A stretch of 64,000 nucleotides of DNA from Cryptomeria japonica. Lineage: Eukaryota; Streptophyta; Pinopsida; Cupressales; Cupressaceae. The notes beneath the pieces were generated by a model, which was not told where the DNA came from, did not search any database, and saw nothing but the letters and a program-made list of their open reading frames with translations. The stretch spans positions 24,618,501 to 24,682,500 of the forward strand of contig NC_081413.1 in NCBI RefSeq assembly GCF_030272615.1, written 5' to 3'. Below, one piece after another: positions 43,449 to 56,735 of the stretch (positions are counted from its first letter, which is position 1; each line of letters opens with the position of its first letter). Position numbers and translations under genes: made by a program.

Positions 43449-44640
43449 ATGATTCTCCTTATCATCAAGCTTTTTCTATCATGGGATGGGATTGCATTTC
43501 CAATTGGGGAATTGACACTTTGGTAATCATCTTCTTGAATCAACTGGTTCCTTCTCTCTCCTCCATGAGAGTTTGAGGCTTTCTCAAGACACTTGCTTGC
43601 AGTGTGCCCTACATGGTTACAATTGAAGCATCTTCTTGTGAAGACACTACGACCTCTCCCTGGTCCACCAAATCTACCCCTTCCATTAGGTCTTCTTCCT
43701 CTAAAGCTTCCTCTTGAACCTGAGTCTCCACTTTGTTCTTGCTGGATAGACTCACCTTGGGGTTTTTGAGATTGTCCTCTTCCCCCAAAATTTCCTTTTC
43801 CTCTATAATTCTTGCCTCCTCTTCCCCTACTGTTTTGTTTACTTTTTCTTCTCAACTTATCTTTTTCCCTCTAAGCCATTTGAAAGAGCTTATCTACTAT
43901 TTTAGGAGTCATTAGACTCATCTCATCTTGAATGTTGAACTTGAGCCCATTCAATTACCTAGCAACCTTCTCCTTTTCATCTTCATGGTGCACTGATCTC
44001 AAACTCAATTTGTGGAATTCCTTTGTGTAGGAAGCCACATCCAAGTCCTTCTGCTTCAGATTTTGCATTCTCCTATACAACTACACTTCATAATCAATAT
44101 GCATGAATTGGACCTTGAGTTTGGATACAATCCTATCCCAAGAATGAATCATGCTCTTTCCCATTTTCAGCCTTTCACCTTGAGTGTAGTTCCACCAGGT
44201 GAAGGCAACACCCTTTAGTTTGGTCTGTGCAAACTTCACCTTCTTCTCCTTGTACTCAAATTAATTATTTAGGGCATCTATCCAATCTACAAGTTATTCA
44301 ATATTCATCTTCCCAATATAGGTAGGAATCTACATCTTGGCCTCAGAAGAGTCTTTGCCTATTGTTTTGAGGGATTCAAGGAATGGTCTTTGATTAGCAA
44401 GTATCTCTAGCTCCTACCTTTGGGGTTCTTCTTCTTCATTAGTCTCCTCACTTGGCCATTTTCCTTTCTTCATTGTCTTTAGTTCAACCTTGAGTGCCTC
44501 CTTGACCCCGATCTTAATCATCTCTTCCATCTCTTGGAATTTCTTAGCCACCTTTGTGGACATTCCATTTGGAGGAATTATGCTAGCCTTTTATTGGCTC
44601 TCTTCTACTGATATAGACCAAAATCCATCCTCCCAATGAT
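43430..44640 (-). pseudogene. G3 gag
   Basis: In element direction a capsid region lies at about 44290-44180 (VDWIDALNN, then FAQTKLKGVAFTWWNYT). Helices follow (SWDRIVSKLKVQFM; DVASYTKEFHKLSL). Last is an Arg/Gly-rich basic stretch with one CCHC knuckle (CFNCNHVGHTASKC) at about 43585-43630. Many stops are present above 43855; the part 43855-43430 is open for 141 codons. It would form the particle and bind RNA. Confidence 0.85.
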
Positions 44641-44648
44641 TAGACTTG

Positions 44649-44660
44649 CTCTGATACCAA
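44649..44660 (-). promoter_or_regulatory. G3 primer binding site (initiator tRNA-Met type)
   Basis: The plus strand reads gctctgatacca, so TGGTATCAGAGC in element direction, two bases from the 5' LTR. Confidence 0.9.
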
Positions 44661-44662
44661 TA

Positions 44663-45476
44663 TGATGTAGAGCACCAAGGAACAAAGGCTTCTCACACAA
44701 ATTCAATCCACTAGACCCTCCACTAAGGTCTGAACATTCACATGGATTCTTGGACAACCCTGATAGCAACATGAAAGGACTCCTCTACACTCCCCTTATC
44801 TCAATGGGACCCCACTATATCCATGAACAACTCATGGAGATACAACTTCTCACATCAATACTATTCTTGACACCAACTCTCTTGTCGCCACCTATGACTA
44901 ACTAGGTTTATAACATATCCACCATTGCAGAGTAGGTATGGACCCTATAGAACCTTTTGTCTAACCCTAGGAAAATTTATTACAACTAGAACAACAACCT
45001 TTGGTTTGTACAGATGCAATCAAGGTGACTGCCCTCAACAAGACACCTACTCCTAGTAGCCCTGTTTTGAAATTTTAAGGAAAAACTTATAAATCCTCCT
45101 AATGATACCATAGAATATTGACACTTTTTTATGCCTCTATTGTTGAAACATAACACTTTCAAAACTTAGAACCCAACTCTTACATTAACTGGTTTAAACA
45201 CTGCTTCTACAGGAGGGCTAAAGGGGCTTTTAGACCACATTTACAAAGCAACCACACTTCAAAGGTCTGATCCGAAGACACAAATGGATGAAAAATCTCT
45301 AAAAACATTCCCAAACATCAAATCAATAGTCAAATAGGGTCCAACACACTTAGTTTTACCCATGCACATTTTTTAGGAGTCAAAATAGGATAGTCACATG
45401 AGGATGCCTAGCGTAGGGTTTGATACCAAACTCCACTAGTTCAACAGCCCATTCAGAAACCTCAAGAGTCTTAAAG
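44663..45476 (-). repeat. G3 5' LTR, truncated
   Basis: Starts TGATGTAGAGCACCAAGG and aligns with 39977 onward. Homology ends after cctcaagagtcttaaa at 45476, leaving about the last 280 bp of the LTR (40695-40984 equivalent) missing. G2 LTR sequence continues directly. Confidence 0.85.
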
Positions 45477-45751
45477 AACATGGATCCCTAGTTCATTGAT
45501 TCCAATGTTTCTTGGTGTGTGGCCAACCTTCCTTTTGATCCGCACTTCATCCTTTCGATTTTTCAGAGAAATCTCTTTGGCGAAGGCCAACCTGGTGGTT
45601 TTCACGTTTGATCTTGTTCTTCGGCATTTGATCCTTCTTGGGCCGACCCGGATCCCTCTTGACCATATAAATACATATAATTAAGCATAATAAAATATCA
45701 GTGAGAACATAGAAGACATATCTTAAGATTCAGAGGTCTGAAGTTGATTGA
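45477..45751 (+). repeat. Fragment of G2-type LTR between two junctions
   Basis: This aligns with about 38420-38690 of the G2 5' LTR. It is bounded on the left by the broken G3 LTR and on the right by the start of duplication copy B. It may be part of G2's 3' LTR or of a related element. Confidence 0.8.
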
Positions 45752-47431
45752 GGCTAATGAAGAAGAAGTCAAGGCTGGACAGCTGCAGACAGATAGTGTA
45801 TCCAGAATGCAGATGGAGATAGTTGAAGATTGATGACATGGTGTCATCAAGGTAGTTACCGGTAAATTTGTTAAAGAGACAAGTGAAAAGTTCTTCTCTG
45901 ATCAAGATGAGCTGATATGTTTTGGAAAGTGAAGTGACCGAGCAAAGACATTCCACTGACAGTACAACAAATTCTAGACATGAATGTTAACTGGTTAGGG
46001 TAGAATCGATAGGGTTAGAGAATCATAGGTTAACCCGGTTGTGTGTTGATCAGTGATAGATTCTAGGTATAGTGCATGCTAACGGAGAAGGCACATGGAG
46101 TCCAAGTGTCATACAAATGGACTGTGCATTGTTGGTGAAGTAGGTGGTGATTGGTCTATATTAATGTAGATGTCATAAATTAAGGGTCAAAAGTAGAAGG
46201 GTGTAGCTTGAGACAGATCAGAGCTCAAAGATCATATTTGGTGGCTTCATGATCGATGTAGGGTATCCAGGTACTGATCTGGGTAGGTGAAGCTAACTGC
46301 ATGATCCTTCGTGGTGATTGACAAGTGCAGACTGACAAAGTTGTCATCTTTGCTAAATATAGAAAACATGTTCTGGAAGCAATGTGATTAGTGGTGATGG
46401 GTGATTGGATGTAGGTTGAGTTGCTCTGAGAAGATATCTGATCCAATCTAATATGCCTAATGATTGATGAATGAACCCTAGCACGCCAGAAGTTTGAATG
46501 TCATTTTGGTGGGAATGCATAGTATAAATGTGCAGATCAAAGACCTGATCTGGAGCTGTTGCATGAGAGAGTGATGTCGGTGAAGTGAGTACAATCAGAG
46601 AGCCAACCAGTTAGAGACTTCATCAAAGATCACAGAGACTGAGAGTTGGAGTTGCAACCGATGAGAGGATTTGGTAGAGGCAGAACTGACAAGGTCAAAG
46701 TAAATGGTAAACTATAAACCAAGTTGTAATGTTGTAAACTGGTAGTGCTAGAACTTGCAAAAATAAAGAGAAGGAGTTGCAGTGCAGTGTGAGTGGTTGA
46801 GGAGATCCGGCAAGCTAGAGAATAGTGCAAAGTTAAACCGGCAAGCAAGCAAATTGACAGTGATCAGAGATTAGAGTACTGATAGAGAAGAGGTAGAGGT
46901 TGAACCGATAAGGTTGTAGCAGAGATTGAAGGAGAGGAGGATCTGAGTGAGAAGAGAACCGACAGAGAGTAGAGCAGAGAAAGACTGGTTGAGAAGAGTA
47001 GAACCAGAAGAAAGATTGCAGAGGTTACAAAAGACATTTGTAACTGGGTATTAAATTTTGTATTTTATATATGACATTATAATCACTGAGTTGGAGCTCA
47101 GTGTAGGGGTTGGTGCCCTAAATTAGGGGTAGTGCTTCTTGGGTTGGTGCCCTAAATGTTGTAACCAATGTTTTATTGTGAGGTTGGATTGGAGCAGTAG
47201 ACTCCAGCAACATTTCTCACTGAGGTTTTTCCCATGTTGGGTTTTTCTCGTACATCCGGTGTTATGTGATGCTCCTATTGTGTGTGATTGCATCTTGATG
47301 TCTTCCCCTATCTCACAGATATATCCACCTATGTTAGAATTGCTAACTGGTACACACCTTTAGGAATTAAAAGGGTTAAGTTTGGATACCACTGATTCAC
47401 CCCCACTCTTAGTGGTATCTTGTTTTCAACA
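45752..47431 (+). mobile_element. Copia-type LTR, 5'-truncated (copy B)
   Basis: Counterpart of 918-2582, ending TTTTCAACA. It has an additional block near 47118-47150 repeating ttggtgccctaaat. Several short minus-strand open frames are not conserved with copy A. Confidence 0.75.
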
Positions 47432-49102
47432 ATCAAGTTTCATGCTTAATATAGGCAATTGACTGACTGATGGTATGTAGGAAAATGATCATAGGTGATT
47501 GAAGTGGAAATCTAATATTAAATGTTGCTTCAAGTAATGAGATTTATTTGATTTGGATGAGTATGTCATTTTATTTGAGTGATTTTTTGAAGTATCATTG
47601 GGCTTAATTCAATTTTGGACATCTTGCTTTGGACAGACCACTACTTTATTCTTTCATTTATTTTGTTCATGTGGTGTCACTTGTCACAGTTTATTTTCCT
47701 AATGGATTTTGCCAGCAAATTTTCTTTCTTTTTGTGATTTAATGATTGGTTGGAGAAATTTTCCTTTTGACTTCCTCTTTGTTGTCCATGGTGGTTATTT
47801 TGTATGTTGAATCGTGGGCCCTTATTTTGTGTTGTGTAGTCTCTATCATGTTCACTTTGAACCTTTGATAGTGTGTGTAAGGGAGGACATTGTAGAGAAG
47901 CATGCTAGCCTTAGTGAATAAAAGAATAATGGTAATATTAGTGGAGTAATGAAATATGTTTGTAGGATGATATGTATTGGAATCTTCTAGACTTCAAGAA
48001 ATGTTTAATAGAAGTGCAGTGGAATTTGAAGTATTTGTAATATGTGAAGTGTTGATATGTGGTGATTGATCAATAATGTATTGCACACTCATCATGTATA
48101 CTTGTCGGTCGGGCCTTGAGCAGGGGTTGGGGGGTGCATCCCCCGAGGAAAAAAAATTGCATTTTTTTTGTTGAAAAAATCGGCGTAAGAAATCCCTAAA
48201 AATAACTAACTTTGAGTGTTTCATTTTTTTTGTTGAAAAAATCGGCGTAAGAAATCCCTAAAAATCTTTTATTATAAGCAGCTGGAATGTAAAGGCATTG
48301 TAATGATGTTGTACTAATTTATTGGATAATAAGAAAAGATTGGATGACTATGTTTGGTGGATGTAGCCCATCTTGGGTGAACCATTTTAAATCTCTATGT
48401 TATTTGTGTTATGCATTTTTCTTCATCTTTTGTGTTTGTATCTGAATATAATTGTTAATTTGTATTTGCTTTGGATCTGACTAAACCCTAACATGAAGTT
48501 GATAAATGCAAAAGAAACTGTTGCTTTCATATCTTCATTGAATGTTTATGTATATATATCATGCAAACCGAATGAATTAGAGTTCCTTGTAATAATTTAT
48601 TGGATGATAGATGTGTAGATGCTTGCATTAGAGTAGTGTAGCGAAAGTGTGGTAGGGATTGAGAAGTTTGAATATTGCAAATTTTTCTTTCCTTGAGAAT
48701 TATAGAGGATAGATTTCTGGTAATCGCGAGATTCTCTTAATTCTACCCAGTCTTGAAGGGATTTTTTTCAACGTTCCTCATATAGGAGTATGACATGTGG
48801 CTTCTTAAGGATGTGCCTATGTGTGAAGTAATGTGTAAAATGTATACTTGTCTTCTTAATTGCATTGAAGTAGACGTTAAAGGATGTGTTGCCAAGCTTG
48901 AATTGTGTAAGTTACTGTGATTTTTTCTTATAGATGTTAACTCGAAGACAAGAATTACAATTTTAGTATTTCAAAGGTGGTTAAATAAAGTTACTTTGAG
49001 CTAGAATTTGTTTAGTTTAAGAAGTTATGTACTGATGTGTGTATATTTTCAACTTAACCCTTGGCGACTTCCAAGAGTAAATCGAGCCTCAGGGGGGGAG
49101 GA
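47432..49102 (+). mobile_element. Non-coding internal tail of giant-LTR element (B)
   Basis: Counterpart of 2583-4351, ending with the polypurine tract (agggggggagga, about 49091-49102). No gene is seen. It lacks about 135 bp relative to A and contains the local 62-bp duplication. Confidence 0.55.
48160..48283. repeat. 62-bp tandem duplication private to copy B
   Basis: The block starting cattttttttgttgaaaaaa at 48160 is repeated from 48222, both followed by tcggcgtaagaaatccc. Copy A has a single unit at about 3311. The duplication therefore arose after the A/B split. Confidence 0.88.
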
Positions 49103-52100
49103 TGTAGTGCCCCTCCTAGACTTGCATTTTGCTTTGCGTTCAGATAGACTTATTTAGATTTATGATGGTTATTTGGATGGTTATTTATGACTCTTCTGCT
49201 ATCTTAAATAGTATCATCAATGTGAGGACTTATGTGGGTTATATGACTTGTGATGATACTAACCCCATTTCATGATGATGATTTTATGTGATGTTTTGAT
49301 ATTATATTGTGTGATTGTCTTTGTGAGTAGAGATGGTGCCATATCACTCATTGTGAGAGGGTTATGTCATCGCAATTCTCTATCACTTGTCTATTGATTA
49401 TGAGATATATGTATCACATATGTTGTGTTGGTCTTTGATGTAGGTTTGCAGGCACCAGACATCGATTCCACCTAGCTTCACATGTCTAAGCATGTCTTAT
49501 CCCAATGGCAAGTTGTCAAAGATGACATAGTTTCCCTCACACACTCTAGGTCTAAGATGTGCACCTTGTCGATTGTCCCACGACACAAGTTGAAGTTAGA
49601 GTCTTGTGTTATTTTTGTCCCCTTGGCATAAGATGATTGGAGTCTATGATTATTTGTTTGGGTAATGTGATTATCGTCTAATTATTTGATTATGGATATT
49701 TATTTGATTATTTTTGGATGATAATTTCATCATGAGATTTTATTTAACCAATTAGGATTAATTTAATTGGTTTATTAACTGATTTAATTAATGTGTATTT
49801 TTAATCATCTATTTATTGATGATTTATTTATTCAAATTGATTATTGATAAGATTGAATTATTTTAATGGTTTACTTACTTATTTATTTATTATTTAATGA
49901 TTTATTCACTAATTGACTTATTATTTATTTATGTTGATTTATTGTTAAATAATCTGTTTATTATTTATTTATTTATTTATTATTAGTGAGCTTTATTTAA
50001 TTGATAATTGTTATTGATTTTTGATTTATTGAATTTGTTAAATTATTTTTTGTTTTTTGCGATTTCATTCTATATTTTATTTGGGGTTCCTATTTCTAAG
50101 GCTTTATCCTCTTGAGTTATTAATTGATTATAATGAGTGATGAATCATTATTTAAAGCGTTTTTACAAGTTCATATGGAATGAATAATATTTTGTTGATC
50201 TATGGAGTTTTTAATATTTTCTTTTGATTACAATGAGCTTTGTTTCTATTGTGATTACCTTTGATTGCCTTTTCTATTACATCAAACTATGTATATGCAT
50301 TTAATTTTGAAACTTTGATTTCAGAAATAATTTGCATGTTGGAAAGAAATGTGATGTTAGCTCTTTGTCTGAGTATTCTGACCCCCCTTGTCTTTTGAGG
50401 CATGAGAGAGACTCGATCAGAACCCACATCATTTTGATTTATTGGAAAGGGTATTTTCTTGGGTGTAGATAATTAAACTGTGTTTTACTTATCTTCATTC
50501 ACTTCATTATAAATCTACTATTCGCATTTGTGTCATGGCTATGAGCAGATGTTAGTTGCCTTTATTGCTTTCTAGTTAAAAGCATATTTAGAAAATATAC
50601 ATTTTTATCCAACGAAGGGAGTTGTACCTTCATATCAAAATTCAAAGAGCACTTTCACTCACCATTGCAAGTGACTCAACTATTGGTTCTTATTTTTGTC
50701 TTTCAATTTGGGCATTTGGGAGTCATTTTTAAAAGGTATTTAAGAAGGACAAATCTATTAACCAACAAGGAGAAAGTGTTTCCTATTATACTTTTACCAG
50801 TGAGTATTAAATTGATGTTTTTGGTTGTCCTTGATGTATTATGGATGTCTTAGACCCTCTATGTAGTATGTGGGCTGTTTTGGTCCCCTAAGCTTTCCTA
50901 AGCCCCTTCCTAATCCTTATGTCTCAGAATTGAGTCCTTTTCTGCACCTCTTCAAAAAATGCTATAAGAACACCCAAAAGTGCTATTGTTTAGACCAGGG
51001 GAGCAATGGGACAAACTAAGGGCACAACCATACACAAAAGGAATGCCACTGTTCATACCAGGGGCACTTAGAGACATGCCATGGGTGCTAAGGTCCTGAA
51101 ACTATAGATGCAAGCAAAACCACCAAAAACATTATAGTATGGACAAAAAATGCTATGGTATGAATGAGGAATGCCATGGTAAGTACCAAAAACACTAGGG
51201 TACCTACCAAGAGTGCTAACCTAAGAACCATGGGCGGTGAACTATCCCAGGGGTCTCCAAAATTCAGTTTTGAGCCTGTTTTTGTGTATTTTTGGAGTGT
51301 TTGAGTACTCCAGAGGCATGTGTTATCTGTTTTCATATTCTCAAAGTTTCTTATGATTTTTTTTTATCCCTTATGATTTTTCTTATGCCCTGGTAAGAGG
51401 ATTTATTCCCTACCATTGAGGTATATTATATGCGACATGTTGCTCTAGCAAGAAGGAGAATGTGTCGTTGTTGAGGGAATTGAATATATGGCTCTAGTGG
51501 GACGTGTTATGCCTCGCTATTGAGGATTTTGATATGGTTTTGATCTTTTTTATGGATTGCATTCATGATTAGCTTATCCTTTATGATGTCTTGGTGAAGG
51601 CTTATTTCTATTCAAGTATGGCTTATGAGTTCTCTTTGCTCAGTTTGGTGTTAAGTTTGTTGTATCTATTCTTATATCACTTTTGAGCCTTCATGATGTT
51701 GTTTTATGTTCTACGGATGTGTATTTACCCTATGGTATTGGTCCATGGTTGGGAGAGTGGGTTCATGCATGTGTTGGACCTAGGTTATGAGCACTAGATC
51801 TCTAGGAATGGGGTCTAGACCTGTTGTACCACATGAAGAGTCTATGGTTTAATTGCAAGTGATAACATAATAATATTTTATAGAGGGTGGGGTATCTATG
51901 AATTAACCTAATCAAGATAAATAATATGATGTTGTATGCCCCTATTGGATGGACCCAGTGAGTTGGTTTTGGGATCCTAGCTTGGGAAGACCGTTGGAGC
52001 GGTATACCCGATCTCCCTTGAGTGACTCCAAGGTGAAGACGGATGCCACATGAGGTTAGAATGTGATGACTATCTACCCCACATGTGTGCATTTTCCATA

Positions 52101-53579
52101 TGCCTTGCTTTGATGATTTTTCCCTTGGAGGTTGATTGCATTGATTTAGCCATGTGATGTACTTTGGTGTTGTGATCTTATGTTGGAGTCTTGTGAAGCC
52201 ATGTTGTATCATTTGGTTGATAGGTGTCAACTTAGGTCTTGAGTGTGAGTTGGAACATTTTTCGTCTCCTAGCATATGCAGGGGTTGGTTCCTTGATTGG
52301 TTCCACATGGTTGGGTGGTTGAATGCCTTCTTCTATTGGGATATTCTTCTTAGATGTAGCGTGCATGGATTCTTCATGTCATTATTATTCAGATCAGATT
52401 TCTATGTACATGGAAAAGAATACATTGTATCATGGTGGTTTGTATATGTAAAAGAGATTATGTATCTTTGAGTTAGGTATTTCTATGTACTTGTAAATGA
52501 AATTGTAATAGGGCTTTATGTAGTGAATAGGAGAAATGTTCCTAGAATATTCCTTCATGTATCGGTTGTTCAATATGCAATATGGATATATGAGTTCTAC
52601 GTTGTCCTATTGAGTGAATAATAGAAAGGATAGTAGTGGTTGCTTGAATCCTAGGTGAAATAGTTAAGTAAATCTATGATGCATTATGATAAAAGGAAAT
52701 AAGATTGTGTACTTATGTAACTTGTAATATTAAGAATTTAGGATGTGATGTAACAATAGAGACTATGTGCTTATTCTATTTACTTTGATGTATTAGGTCT
52801 TGATGATGTAAAAACTATGATCTTGTAATAAAATGATGCAATACTAATTGGTTTATGTTGTAGAAATGATCATTATGTTGAGTATGAGATCCTAAGGTGA
52901 ATCAGGGGATTGAAATATTGATTATGTTTTTTCTTGCAGTATCATATTACTCTTGAATATGTTCAATAGCATGGTATCCTATTTGAAAGTTTGTAAGTGC
53001 TTGTTGTTGAAAACTTGCATATGAATATGGATAGTATTCTTAAAGAGTTTTCTGATAGTTGTGCTTAAGGAGATTATTTAGTTCCATGTGTAGGAGAAGG
53101 ATAAATGCATTTAGATTCAAGATGTGTTAAGTAATTAATGAATCAAGATGGCTATTAGGAACATTTGGTTGGTATGTTGAAATGAATCTAAGAAAGTGTT
53201 ACGTAAATGAGCTATGCATATGTTAACGTTACTCTAGTTGTGTAAAAAGTAAATGTTTAGTTTAATGATATAATGTGATATACTAGATGGATAATTGTTA
53301 TGTTAGAATGATGTCAAGTAGTAACGTTAAGATATCCTAGGGAATGGTTTTGTTGCAAGAGAGTATTTGGAGATAGGTTAATGCTTTGATGATTTTCTCT
53401 ACTTGCGTAATCTGGTTCTATGGTTATGTTCATGTTGGTTTATGTGAGCTTGCAAAGAGTTAATGTTACATTGATGTATGTTAGTGATAACATAAAGTAA
53501 TGGATATTTTTTTTTTTTAAATCTCCATTTGCTAGTAGATTATAGGTTATTTCTATAGGGTATTTTGGTGAGCATTACA
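49103..53579 (+). mobile_element. Giant 3' LTR, copy B
   Basis: TGTAGTGCCC to AGCATTACA, 4477 bp. Same features as copy A: AT-rich stretch (about 49690-50020) and 21-bp array (about 50951-51247). It is slightly shorter, mainly through the 69-bp deletion near 52598. No genes are seen. Confidence 0.7.
50951..51247. repeat. 21-bp degenerate tandem array, copy B
   Basis: Same register and unit order as 6178-6475, starting ttcaaaaaatgctataagaa. The minus-strand frame over it is shorter (51088-51336, 82 codons), so the open frame in A is not conserved as a whole. Confidence 0.78.
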
Positions 53580-53629
53580 ACAAAAGTAGGAGGAATCCCC
53601 ATACTATCCTAGAAATCAAGGAAAGAAAT

Positions 53630-53960
53630 ATCATGGATAAGGGGTTGGTTCTATATATTCTTCCATTGCCTTAGAAAGCCTCTAAAAAGATAGATTGGAA
53701 AAAAATATGAGATGCACATTTCTCATTGACCCCACATTAAATACATTTAGAAGTGCCTTGAAATAATCCATTTCTAATATTTCACCATGTAAAACATTTA
53801 CTTTGATAAAGAAACCAATAAGGAAATTACAATTGGGCAAACAAAATTATTCCAAATAATCCTCAGTCACAAGTTTTACCTCTTTAATTAATTAATATAC
53901 ACTAAAATGGAGTAAAGTCATTTATTTTCATAAACCTAAGGCTAAACATCCTCCCACACT
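53630..53960 (-). pseudogene. LINE zf-RVT remnant (copy B)
   Basis: Counterpart of 8930-9260 with the same broken minus-strand frames and a few further substitutions. Confidence 0.62.
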
Positions 53961-54204
53961 AAGGGAAAATAGGGTAGATTAACTGGAGACAAGCAAGGGT
54001 ATCACGAGAATCTAGATCTTCCCCCATAAACTAACAAATGATATTGTTCTAGTGAGAAATAGAATACTCCTCCACTAATGATAGCCTACAAAATCATAAA
54101 ATTTAGATCAACTAGGATCCATTAAATATATCACTTAAAGGATGGAGAACAAGGGAAGAAGAGAGAATTATAAAATGAAGATTCCGTGAATCAATTGGAA
54201 AAAT

Positions 54205-54692
54205 AGCCTAATTGAAATGAGGCTTAATTTTCTCAAATATGCTTCTCTTAGAAAAGATTATTTGTATAGCTACAATAGTACAAACACCATGTCTCTAATC
54301 TCAAATATTCTCATGGTCCTATTACGACCACATACATCTTCCTATTGGTTTTGAGCCTATTAAAGATTATTCTTGAGTGAGTTTGTAATTTCTTATCTCT
54401 ATTTGATCACATCACTTGCTTCTAGTACCTTATGATCCACTAGATTGAGCCTAATAGAAAGGAGGCTTAAGTTTCTCAAATCTACTTTCCTCAAAGAAAA
54501 TTATTTGTATGAATGCAATATTAGAGACATTGTGTCTTTGATCTCAAATATTATAATGATTCTATTATAATCCACATGCATCTTGTATCGGTTTTCAGCC
54601 TATTGGATAGTATTCTTACATGATTTTAGAATGTACTAGTTTTGTTAGATCACGTCACTTCCTTATAGTTCCTTATTATGGACTAGATTGAG
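54205..54692. repeat. 243-bp direct tandem repeat (copy B)
   Basis: Units start near 54207 and 54450, with the next partial start near 54694, matching 9503-9990 of copy A. Confidence 0.78.
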
Positions 54693-55400
54693 GCTAATGA
54701 AGCATCAAGCTTCATACCCATACAAAGCCATTAATGACCTCATCATGATAAAGGTGTTGGTTGGTGTTCTAATAGTAATCTTCCAGGTAGATCCACTTGA
54801 TCCAAATGTTTTGTTAATTAGCAAAGTAGTCTCTCAAAAAACCTTCACCCATTTGAACATAATCTTAGTCTAGTTATTTATTTTTGGATTCTAGCAAGTG
54901 CTTAGGTTTATTTGAATTCTCACCAAATGGAAGATGCAAAAATCATGAAGTTATTGTATCTATCACTCATGATGCTCTTGGGTAATCCATGGAGTTTTAT
55001 CACTTCCCTAAAGAATAAATCAACCACTTGTGGCAATTTAAAATCTAAAGATATGGAAAATAAATATGCATACTTTATAACTAGTATATCCATAACAATA
55101 TATATACAATCCCAACAATATAATTTATGGAGTCCAATGAAGAAATCTATTGAGACACACTCTTTTTTTTCTCTAGGATGCATAAGGGTTATTTTAGCAT
55201 TGCAAATTATTTACATTAACAATTTTATACTTTATTTGACACTTTCTTTAGTGTCTATTCCATTAGTTGGTTTTAAGACCATTTATGCTCTATGCTACTC
55301 TATAAACTTAATGATGATTTTACACTTCAAAAACTTTTCAAATATAGAATTTTAGACTAGGTCCTATGTTAATGGACCCAATTATTGGTTCTACCTTTTA
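54693..55400 (-). pseudogene. Gypsy integrase core remnant (copy B)
   Basis: The minus-strand frame 55183-54920 is nearly the same as in copy A (DRYNNF region, LHGLPKSIMSD), with about three changed residues. It is dead in the same way, so decay predates the duplication. Confidence 0.7.
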
Positions 55401-56099
55401 GTAGCCCAATTTTAGGTGGACCTAAGCACCTAGTTGGTCCCACCTGAATGAGCTGAAATTTGGGTGTTGAAAATATTGGCCTTTGTCTATGGTAATCTTC
55501 TCTCACTTTCTCCATTTTATGGTTATCTATAAACTTACACAAAAAATAACCTTTTCAATCCATATATAAAGAGAATATTTTATCCTTCACACAAGATGGA
55601 AGATAATCACACAAGGAATTAGCAATCTTATATAGATAAATAAACTATGAGCACTTTTGATTTGAAATATCAACATAGTGAAGCTACACTCAAGTATGGA
55701 TTTATGTTTCTTCTTTATTGGTGTCATTATGCTATAAAATAATATGTTTGTAATACTGAAAGGGAACATTATACCAAGCCTTTATGTTGAACTCTTTAAG
55801 AGGATTTTACACCTAACGTAATCTTGTCATTTTAGCATTTATCATTTATTTAGCCTTTTTCCTTATGAGGGAACACACTCTCCTTCATCATTATTATTGT
55901 GGTGACTGGAAAACCAACATGAGGTTTTACTTGGGCAGACACTTATATAGCACAACCATTTTTCCTATTATTTGTGTGTACGTTCAAATTTGACTGTGAA
56001 GAGCACTACAAAGGGAAAGCAAACATTAGCCAAAATTTATAGATTTTGGATGGATTAAAAACTCAAGACTAAAGTGCTCAAAAATATTGTCCTTCCAAC
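55401..56099. other. No recognisable gene (copy B)
   Basis: Counterpart of 10701-11399: AT-rich sequence between the integrase and LINE remnants. Confidence 0.4.
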
Positions 56100-56735
56100 A
56101 CACTAACAATAACTAAGGAGTGGGGAGTGTGGAAAGAAAAAAATAACAAAGTATTCAGGAACAAGGAGGATCCAAAGAATGCAGTGTTTTAAAGAATTTT
56201 CAGATTAATTATGGAGAATATGAACATCATACTTGCTAATGAAAGTAAAAGAGAGATAGTTGGTTGTCCCCAGCATGATCTTAAGATGGCGAGAGATTGG
56301 CATATCAAAGGGGATATTAAAAAGGCAGCTAGACAAGGGAAAAGGGATCGTGAAGGGTTTACTTAGGCCCATCCTCCTAGGGGATGGAAAAAAGCTAATT
56401 TTGATGGGTTGGCCAAGGGTAACTCGAGGCCATCTGGGAGTGGGGGGGTGTTAAGAGATCACTATGGGAACTTTATTTCGACGATGGCACTCCCCTTGGG
56501 CTCTCAATCAAATCACTTAGTCGAAACCATAGTAGCTTTCTAGGTCATTGACCTTGGTAGAAAATTGAATATTAAAAATCTATGGATTGAGGGAGAGTCA
56601 AAAAATATTATTGAATGCCATTTAGGTAAGTCCTCCCCCTCATGGACCATCAAAAATTGGATCGATGAAGATAAATCCCTCATTGGTAACTTTGAGAATG
56701 TAATAATCTCACATGTGTTTAGAGAAGCAAACGTG
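56100..56735 (+). pseudogene. LINE ORF2 C-terminus with RNase H, 5' part (B)
   Basis: Counterpart of 11400-12033. WKKANFDG, GVLRDHYG and HVFREAN are readable. An additional private stop replaces a glutamine codon (tttctaggtc, about 56540). It is interrupted at the same codon by element C and resumes at 63434. Confidence 0.83.

Larger units (their letters stand above)
39977..45476 (-). mobile_element. Minus-strand gypsy element G3 inserted in G2 (right end lost)
   Basis: A minus-strand Ty3/gypsy element with a complete 3' LTR (39977-40984), decayed pol and gag, a PBS at 44649-44660 and a truncated 5' LTR (44663-45476). Domain order in element direction is gag, protease, reverse transcriptase, RNase H, integrase. 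It lies directly after G2's gag, so it inserted into G2; the left flank is acaag, but the right flank is lost at the junction 45476/45477. Most of the integrase is deleted. The sequence style (DRFSKMTHFLPCK) resembles the chromodomain-bearing gypsy branches, but the deletion removed the part that would prove it. Confidence 0.85.
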
